Positions 1 through 5,223 of a DNA stretch of 5,223 nucleotides are shown here, in pieces. A program made the position numbers and the translations under genes. The notes under the pieces were generated by a model. The model did no database searches. It had not been told where the DNA came from and saw only the letters and a list, made by a program, of their open reading frames with translations. The DNA is from Avoscillospira sp945864925. Lineage in GTDB: Bacteria > Bacillota > Clostridia > Oscillospirales > Oscillospiraceae. Numbering within the stretch: the first letter of the stretch is position 1; each line of letters starts with the position of its first letter. The stretch is from the NCBI GenBank assembly GCA_945830595.1, contig CALZZH010000169.1, positions 1 to 5,223 of the forward strand. Reading direction: 5' to 3'.

Positions 1-210
1 TACTGACCGATTTTACGGAAGCACTCAGAAATTTACAGCGTTTGAGATGCGGATTTCCGGGTTGTCGCTAAGCATTTGCGCCGCACGTTGTTTGCGCAAA
101 CGCAAGCGCCTGCCCAACCGCTGCAGTCGCTTGACTCCGCCATTGGCGGCGCTCCCTTGCGGCCCACGTTGCTTCGCTCCTCGCAATGACAGTGCGGGAC
201 GAAACCTTGT
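1..210. other. Gene-free, structure-rich GC-rich intergenic segment
   Basis: I see no credible gene here. The stretch lies beyond the 3' end of glpK and is full of potential secondary structure. An imperfect hairpin spans about 16-59 (arms CGGAA/TTCCG, GCA/TGC and CTCA/TGAG, with bulges). TTTGCGC at 75-81 can pair with GCGCAAA at 94-100. GTTTGCGCAAAC at 90-101 is a perfect palindrome, and CCGCCA at 137-142 pairs with TGGCGG at 144-149. A 62-codon minus-strand reading frame at 25-213 has no ribosome binding site, is very rich in arginine, and crosses the repeat-like piece, so it is not called. The segment may be one degenerate non-coding repeat, but its ends cannot be set from one copy. Confidence 0.55.
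151..190 (-). repeat. Dispersed-repeat-like element (GTCATTGCGAGGAGCG type)
   Basis: Read on the minus strand from 190, the sequence begins GTCATTGCGAGGAGCGAAGC and continues with ACGTGG one base later. From memory, this matches the core of a short non-coding repeat scattered through intergenic regions of many bacteria, including gut Firmicutes, which usually continues as GACGTGGCAATC. Here the match fades after about 27 bases into a GC-rich stretch that includes the CCGCCATTGGCGG palindrome. No transposase is nearby, so it would be a non-autonomous or relic copy. Only one copy is in this window, so its repeat status rests on recognition and not on a comparison made here. Confidence 0.5.
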
Positions 211-270
211 CATAAAAATGCGTGTGCTTACGAAAACCGATAGTCAAATTATGCGTGTTGCATTTTTATG
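211..270. repeat. AT-rich 11-bp inverted repeat downstream of glpK
   Basis: CATAAAAATGC at 211-221 is the exact reverse complement of GCATTTTTATG at 260-270, leaving a 38-base loop. The motif ATGCGTGT also occurs twice in direct orientation, at 218-225 and 251-258. The pair begins 10 bases beyond the glpK stop. On the glpK strand the second arm carries a run of five T, so it could help end transcription, but the stem is AT-rich and the loop is long, unlike a classic intrinsic terminator. It could also be the ends of a small degenerate element. No better terminator for glpK is visible. Confidence 0.45.
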
Positions 271-280
271 TTTCATTGCC

Positions 281-1774
<1,494 letters not shown>

Positions 1775-1781
1775 GGCGATT

Positions 1782-1788
1782 CCTCCTT
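1782..1788 (-). promoter_or_regulatory. Ribosome binding site of glpK
   Basis: AAGGAGG on the minus strand, a perfect Shine-Dalgarno core 7 bases before the ATG at 1774. It fixes the start and gives the family's expected N-terminus (MERYIMALDAGTTS). Confidence 0.9.
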
Positions 1789-1805
1789 GAATCGAATTCC
1801 ACTTT

Positions 1806-1835
1806 ACTATATCACAAGGCTGCTGCTTTTTCCAA
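1806..1835 (-). promoter_or_regulatory. Predicted sigma-A promoter of glpK
   Basis: On the minus strand a -10 hexamer TATAGT (1811-1806) is preceded by TGA, giving an extended -10 of the form TGnTATAGT. The -35 candidate TTGGAA (1835-1830) is 18 bases upstream. Transcription would start near 1799, leaving a leader of about 25 bases that contains the ribosome binding site. Directly upstream of the -35, TTCCC (1836-1840) and GGGAA (1845-1849) form a small inverted repeat that could be a protein site. No clear catabolite-response (cre) sequence is seen. This is prediction by inspection only. Confidence 0.6.
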
Positions 1836-1901
1836 TTCCCGGCGGGGAAATCTCCAAAAGGTACAGAAGCTGTCCCGGCGTTTTGGGAATCCTGCCATAA
1901 A

Positions 1902-1927
1902 GCGGTGCCGGCCTTGCACCGCCGGCA
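1902..1927. repeat. Two overlapping palindromes at the regulator promoter
   Basis: Two perfect 7-bp inverted repeats share bases. GCGGTGC (1902-1908) pairs with GCACCGC (1916-1922), and TGCCGGC (1906-1912) pairs with GCCGGCA (1921-1927), so only one can form at a time. The second is followed by ATTTTAT. They overlap the likely -35 of the AraC-type gene, which favours a repressor or autoregulatory operator over an RNA attenuator, since the predicted transcript starts further downstream. Confidence 0.5.
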
Positions 1928-1942
1928 ATTTTATCATACAAT
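1914..1942 (+). promoter_or_regulatory. Predicted promoter of the AraC-family gene
   Basis: A -10 hexamer TACAAT (1937-1942, five of six consensus bases) lies 17 bases after a weak -35 TTGCAC (1914-1919). The expected start point near 1949 leaves a leader of only about 14 bases, just enough for the SD. The -35 lies inside the palindromic block 1902-1927, so a protein bound there would compete with RNA polymerase. Evidence is spacing and consensus match only. Confidence 0.45.
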
Positions 1943-1962
1943 GAAAACAAGGGGGGATACCC

Positions 1963-2910
1963 ATGAACGAACTGGAAATCATCCGGCACCGGCAGATTGA
2001 GGGTCTGAGCCTGTTTTTTGACACGGTGGATTACCGCACGTCCCACATCCACCCGGAGTGGGAGCTGATCTGGGCTCTGGATCAGCCGCTGTCCGTCACC
2101 TGCGGCCAGAATCAATGGAGCATTGAGCAGGGGCAGCTGGCTCTCTTCAGCCCCAATGAGCCTCATGAGTTCCATAAGCTGGATGGCAGCTGCACCTTTT
2201 TATGTCTGCAGGTTTCCGCCTCGGTGCTGCCCGGGATGCCCCGGATGACCGTGGACGGCAGCAGGCCGCAGGCCTGGTTTTCAGAACGGGAGCTGCGGGA
2301 GCTGAAGCGCTGCGTGGCCGCTACCATGGCCGCCTATCTCCGGCAGGAGGGGTATTACGGCCTGTACTGCGTGGGCCAGAGCTGCCTGATTTTGCATCGG
2401 CTGCTGTCCCGGCTGCCCACCCATGTGCTGACGCCGGAGGAGATTGTCAGCATGGACAAGCGCAATGCCCGCCTGAAGCGGCTGATCCGCTTCGTGGATG
2501 AGAACTATATGCACAAAATCCGCCTGGCAGACTTTGCCGCTGCTGAGGGCTGCTCCATGAGCTACCTGTCCCGGTTTATCAAAAACGCCATGAATCAGAG
2601 CTTTCAGAGCTATGTGGCCTCGGTGCGGTTCCGCTGTGCCTGCAGACTCATGGCGGAGGGGAACATGGGGATGCTGGACGTGTGCATGGAGTCCGGCTTC
2701 TCCGATTACCGCTATTTTTCCCGGGCTTTCCGCCAGGCCTATGGCATGACACCGGAGGAATACAGCCGCCAGGCCCGGCAAATCCGGCAGGAGGCCCCGG
2801 CGGACAGCCGCAGCCTCCACTCTGTGGAGCAGTTTTATTCCAGAGAAGAAAGTCTAAATCTACTGCAGCTATATCTGCGGGAATTCCTGCCGGAAATCGT
2901 TGAAAAATGA
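1963..2910 (+). CDS. AraC-family transcriptional regulator with N-terminal cupin domain
   Basis: DNA-binding regulator of 315 residues, a normal length for two-domain AraC proteins. Residues about 20-75 form a cupin-like sensor domain with HIHPEWEL (28-35) and a later SPNEPHEF (63-70) strand, typical of members that bind a sugar or similar small molecule. The C-terminal AraC/XylS domain is at about 168-270. The first helix-turn-helix is near 186-210 (LADFAAAEGCSMSYLSRFIK). The second is near 237-262 and ends in the family signature GFSDYRYFSRAFRQAYGMTPEEY. A 45-residue tail follows with no recognised domain. The ATG start has an AGGGGGG SD 6 bases upstream. It lies between divergent glpK and co-directional xylB, so it probably controls xylB and perhaps glpK; the ligand cannot be read from sequence. 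Confidence 0.93.
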   Translation: MNELEIIRHRQIEGLSLFFDTVDYRTSHIHPEWELIWALDQPLSVTCGQNQWSIEQGQLALFSPNEPHEFHKLDGSCTFLCLQVSASVLPGMPRMTVDGSRPQAWFSERELRELKRCVAATMAAYLRQEGYYGLYCVGQSCLILHRLLSRLPTHVLTPEEIVSMDKRNARLKRLIRFVDENYMHKIRLADFAAAEGCSMSYLSRFIKNAMNQSFQSYVASVRFRCACRLMAEGNMGMLDVCMESGFSDYRYFSRAFRQAYGMTPEEYSRQARQIRQEAPADSRSLHSVEQFYSREESLNLLQLYLREFLPEIVEK

Positions 2911-2912
2911 GA

Positions 2913-2935
2913 ACTTCCAAGGAAGTACTATTTTT
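2913..2935 (+). terminator. Weak terminator-like hairpin after the regulator gene
   Basis: ACTTCC (2913-2918) and GGAAGT (2921-2926) are perfect inverted arms beginning two bases after the stop codon, followed by ACTATTTTT. Steric limits leave about a 5-bp stem with a CAAG tetraloop. The stem is short and only half GC, so it would be a leaky terminator at best. The alternative is a small operator. Read-through from the regulator gene into xylB cannot be excluded. Confidence 0.3.
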
Positions 2936-2980
2936 ACAAAGAAACATGAGAGAAATTGTTTAAAGTGCCGATTTCTTGAA

Positions 2981-3046
2981 AAGGTCAAATTTGTCTAATT
3001 GAAATGTAAGTTTGTCAAAGAAAGAACCGGTGCGATCCGATATACT
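2981..3046 (+). promoter_or_regulatory. Candidate activator-dependent xylB promoter with AraC-type direct repeats
   Basis: TTTGTC occurs at 2990-2995 and again at 3011-3016, exactly 21 bases apart. With flanks (AA, AA and a trailing AA) 12 of 20 positions agree between 2981-3000 and 3002-3021. Direct half-sites two helical turns apart are the known arrangement for AraC-type binding. A good -10, TATACT, is at 3041-3046. The -35 position 17 bases before it (3018-3023) reads AAGAAA, very poor, and is touched by the downstream half-site, as expected for a promoter that needs an activator. The start point would be near 3053. The geometry is seen; binding by the adjacent regulator is inferred. Confidence 0.42.
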
Positions 3047-3083
3047 GAATCCAGTAGAAAAGCAAAAACGGAAGGTGATGGGC

Positions 3084-4577
3084 TTGAAGCTGTATATTGG
3101 AATTGACTTGGGCACCTCGGCCTTGAAGCTGCTGCTGATGGACAAAGAGGGGACCATCCACAATATGGTCACAAAAGCATACCCGCTGGAGTTCCCCCAG
3201 CCCGGCTGGAGCCAGCAAAATCCGGAGGACTGGAAAAAGGCTCTGCTGGAGGGGATGCCGGAACTGCTGCAGGGCTTTGACGGCGCAGACGTGGCCGGTA
3301 TGGGCTGCGGCGGCCAGATGCACGGCCTGGTGGTGCTGGACAAGGATGACAACGTGATCCGTCCCGCCATTCTCTGGAACGATGGCAGAACGGCCAAGCA
3401 GGTGGAGGACCTGAATCAGAAGGCCGGCGAGGAGAACCTGGCCCGCTGGACGGCGAACATCGCCTTTGCGGGCTTCACCGCGCCGAAGCTCCTGTGGCTG
3501 CGGGAACATGAGCCGGAGAATTTCGCGAAAATCGCGAAAATCATGCTCCCCAAGGACTACATCAACTACATTCTCACCGGCGTTCACGCCTGTGACTACT
3601 CTGACGCCTCCGGCATGCTGCTGCTGGATGTGGAGCACAAGTGCTGGAGCCGGGAAATGCTGGAGATCTGCGGTGTTTCAGAGGACCAAATGCCGAAGCT
3701 CTTCGAGAGCTATGACTGCATCGGCACAGTCAAGCCCGATGTCGCCAGGGTCCTGGGCGTTCCGGAGACAGTCCGGATTGCTGCCGGCGCCGGTGACAAC
3801 GCCGCTGCCGCTGTGGGAACCGGCGTAGTGGGAGAGGGCGGATGCAATATCAGCCTGGGCACCTCCGGCACCGTGTTTATCTCGTCCGCCACCTTCCGGA
3901 ACCTGGACAACCATGCGATTCACCTGTTTGCCCATGCTGACGGCGGCTACCATCTCATGGGCTGTATGCTCTCCGCCGCCAGCTGCAACAAGTGGCTGCT
4001 GGAGGACATCTTCCGGACCACAGACTATGCCGCGGAGCAGGCGCCCATCACGGAGGACAAGCTGGGGAAAAACCATGTATTTTTCCTGCCCTACCTCATG
4101 GGGGAACGCAGCCCCATCAACGATACCAACGCCCGGGGCACCTTCCTGGGCATGACCATGGATACCTCCCGGGCCGATCTGGTGCAGGCGGTGCTGGAGG
4201 GCGTGGCGTTTGCCATTCGCGACAGCTTCGAGGTCGCCAAATCGCTGGGCATTGAGATCACCAGCAGTAAAATCTGCGGCGGCGGCGCCAAGAGTCCCCT
4301 GTGGAAGAAGATCATGGCCAATGTGCTGAACATCGAGCTGCAGTGTCCGGAATCCGAACAAGGCCCCGGCATGGGCGGCGCCATGCTGGCCATGGTGGCC
4401 TGCGGCGCGTATCCCAACGTCCAGGCCGCCTGCGACCGGATGGTCCATGTGGCCTCCACGGTCCGGCCGGAGCCGGAGCTGGCCGCCCGGTATGAGACAC
4501 GCTACCGGCAGTTCCAGCGCATTTATCCCACCTGCAGACAGCTGTTTGCGGATTTTGTCAAGGAGGAAGTGCAATGA
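3084..4577 (+). CDS. xylB: Xylulokinase (FGGY family), complete
   Basis: Cytoplasmic kinase phosphorylating D-xylulose with ATP to xylulose 5-phosphate, feeding the pentose phosphate pathway. From the TTG start it has 497 residues, normal for XylB. The N-terminal phosphate-binding IGIDLGTSALK is at 5-15. The xylulokinase-specific QMHG is at 78-81 (M79 and H80 match the E. coli substrate residues). ILWNDGRT is at 96-103 and AGAGDNAAAAVGTG at 234-247, with D238 as catalytic base. SLGTSGTV, SAASCNKW, LPYLMGERSP and CGGGAKSPLW complete the C-terminal lobe. Start choice: GGAAGGTGAT at 3070-3079 is an SD extended toward the full anti-SD match, 8 bases from TTG 3084; ATG 3078 overlaps it and would add only two residues (MG). 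A TTG at 3012 in frame has no SD. The stop overlaps the next gene's ATG. A related pentulokinase activity cannot be fully excluded. Confidence 0.93.
   Translation: MKLYIGIDLGTSALKLLLMDKEGTIHNMVTKAYPLEFPQPGWSQQNPEDWKKALLEGMPELLQGFDGADVAGMGCGGQMHGLVVLDKDDNVIRPAILWNDGRTAKQVEDLNQKAGEENLARWTANIAFAGFTAPKLLWLREHEPENFAKIAKIMLPKDYINYILTGVHACDYSDASGMLLLDVEHKCWSREMLEICGVSEDQMPKLFESYDCIGTVKPDVARVLGVPETVRIAAGAGDNAAAAVGTGVVGEGGCNISLGTSGTVFISSATFRNLDNHAIHLFAHADGGYHLMGCMLSAASCNKWLLEDIFRTTDYAAEQAPITEDKLGKNHVFFLPYLMGERSPINDTNARGTFLGMTMDTSRADLVQAVLEGVAFAIRDSFEVAKSLGIEITSSKICGGGAKSPLWKKIMANVLNIELQCPESEQGPGMGGAMLAMVACGAYPNVQAACDRMVHVASTVRPEPELAARYETRYRQFQRIYPTCRQLFADFVKEEVQ
4560..4566 (+). promoter_or_regulatory. 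Ribosome binding site of the DUF4867 gene inside xylB
   Basis: AAGGAGG lies within the last codons of xylB, 7 bases before the ATG at 4574. Together with the ATGA overlap it marks translational coupling and confirms the start of the downstream gene. Confidence 0.9.
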
Positions 4578-5179
4578 ACATTCACTCTGTGTTTGATCCG
4601 GAATTCAAGCCCTATGGCCAGGTGGTGGAAGGCATGGAGGACACCGCCCGGGAGATCCTTGCTGTCCTGCAGGACATGCCCCTGCCCGAGGGAGTCGGCT
4701 ATGTGCCCGAGGAGCCGGCCCTGCAGGCCCTGCCTGCGGCTGCGGCAGTCTCTGCCCACTGGTTCGGCGGCATGCCGGTGCAGCTGGGCTGGTGCAGCGG
4801 CCATAATACCAGACTCAACTGCCTGGAATATCACCGGGACAGCGAATTCAACCTGGGTACGGAGGATTTTATCCTGCTGCTGGCCAAACAGGATGAAATT
4901 GTCGACGGCGTGCTGGATACAGCGAAGGTCCGGGCCTTCCGGGTCCCCGCCGGCGTTCCGGTGGAGGTCTACGCCACGACGATGCACTATGCGCCCTGCC
5001 ATACGGATGCGGCCAAGGGCTTCCGGGTCCTGGTGGCGCTGCCCCGGGGAACCAACACCGGCAAGCCGGACCTGGAAAACAAAACCCCGGAGGACCGGCG
5101 GCTGTGGGCCTGCAACAAATGGCTGCTGGCACACGAAGAATCCGCAGAAGCCGCCGCCGGCGCCTATGTGGGCCTGACC
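4574..5179 (+). CDS. DUF4867-type cupin-like protein, 3' end missing
   Basis: I recognise this as the uncharacterised DUF4867 family of Firmicutes; no activity is established to my knowledge. It begins four bases inside the end of xylB (ATGA overlap) with AAGGAGG 7 bases upstream, so the two are likely translated in series. The 202 genomic residues have no signal peptide or membrane segment, suggesting a cytoplasmic protein. A cupin-like beta fold is suggested by GHNTRLNCLEYHRDSE (76-91: H77, E85, H87, E91) and PAGVPVEVYATTMHYAPCH (125-143, with H138), which could form a metal site. NKWLLAHEE follows at 181-189. Reading continues to 5200, but everything after 5179 is sequencing adapter, so the apparent last six residues (LSLIHI) are false. 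By memory of family length only a few residues are lost. Coupling to XylB suggests a sugar isomerase, epimerase or similar, but that is inference. Confidence 0.85.
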
Positions 5180-5223
5180 CTGTCTCTTATACACATCTGA
5201 CGCTGCCGACGATATGCAGTGTG
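5180..5223 (+). other. Illumina Nextera read-1 adapter with index, not genomic
   Basis: CTGTCTCTTATACACATCT at 5180-5198 is the 19-base Tn5 mosaic end used in Nextera libraries. GACGCTGCCGACGA at 5199-5212 is the reverse complement of the rest of the read-1 transposase adapter. TATGCAGT at 5213-5220 is the reverse complement of ACTGCATA, which I recall as the i5 index S506/N506, and GTG at 5221-5223 begins the reverse complement of the P5 arm. This is untrimmed read-through into the adapter at the end of a contig. It is not a natural Tn5 end. The real sequence ends at 5179, with base 5180 ambiguous. Confidence 0.98.

Noticed and set aside
25..213. 62-codon minus-strand frame with a basic, arginine-rich product
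   Set aside because: It has no ribosome binding site, and its first part is a translation of the repeat-like element (SLRGAKQRG type). It is more likely chance reading of non-coding repeat.
1902..1935. Rho-independent terminator or riboswitch upstream of the AraC gene
   Set aside because: The T run is interrupted and short, the region is too small for a known riboswitch, and the likely promoter overlaps the hairpins, so an operator explains it better.
1775..1962. Catabolite-response (cre) site in the divergent promoter region
   Set aside because: I looked for the WTGNAANCGNWNNCW pattern on both strands and saw no convincing match.
3012..3083. Upstream TTG extending XylB by 24 residues
   Set aside because: No SD precedes 3012, the extension is not part of the XylB fold, and it would place the promoter -10 inside the coding region.
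3678..4574. 298-codon minus-strand open frame opposite xylB
   Set aside because: It is the antisense of a well-supported xylulokinase with low-complexity Gly/His/Ala composition and no family resemblance.
5180..5198. Natural Tn5/IS50-like transposon end
   Set aside because: The 19-base mosaic end is a synthetic hybrid sequence and is followed directly by adapter and index, so it is a library artefact.

Overview
The window is GC-rich DNA with strong Shine-Dalgarno (SD) sequences (AAGGAGG, AGGGGGG). Its proteins read like those of a gut-type, high-GC Firmicute of the class Clostridia (Oscillospiraceae or Lachnospiraceae-like). That placement is inferred from protein style and codon use; there is no marker gene here. 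The right end is the end of a sequenced fragment, because the last 44 bases are untrimmed Illumina Nextera adapter and not genome.

Layout: bases 1-280 hold no gene. They contain a structured GC-rich stretch that ends in a piece resembling a dispersed bacterial repeat, and then an AT-rich inverted repeat beyond the glycerol kinase stop codon. Bases 281-1774 (minus strand) encode a complete glycerol kinase, glpK. A 188-base divergent intergenic region carries a good extended -10 promoter for glpK and a likely promoter for the next gene, whose -35 lies inside a palindrome. Bases 1963-2910 encode a complete AraC-family regulator. A 173-base gap then holds a weak hairpin, a 21-bp-spaced direct repeat and a -10 box. 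Bases 3084-4577 encode a complete xylulokinase, xylB. It overlaps by 4 bases (ATGA) a DUF4867-type cupin-like gene that starts at 4574 and is cut off at 5179 by the adapter.

How the genes may work together: two FGGY-family sugar kinases sit on either side of one AraC-type regulator. The xylB gene and the cupin-like gene appear translationally coupled, so the cupin-like protein probably acts on a pentose or pentulose close to the xylulokinase step. The regulator is the natural candidate to control xylB, and possibly glpK. The observations most worth following up are the uncharacterised cupin-like partner of XylB, the AraC-style direct repeat before xylB, the absence in GlpK of the histidine that HPr phosphorylates in many Firmicutes, and the adapter that creates a false protein terminus. 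No novel defence system, mobile element with a transposase, CRISPR array or RNA gene is visible.
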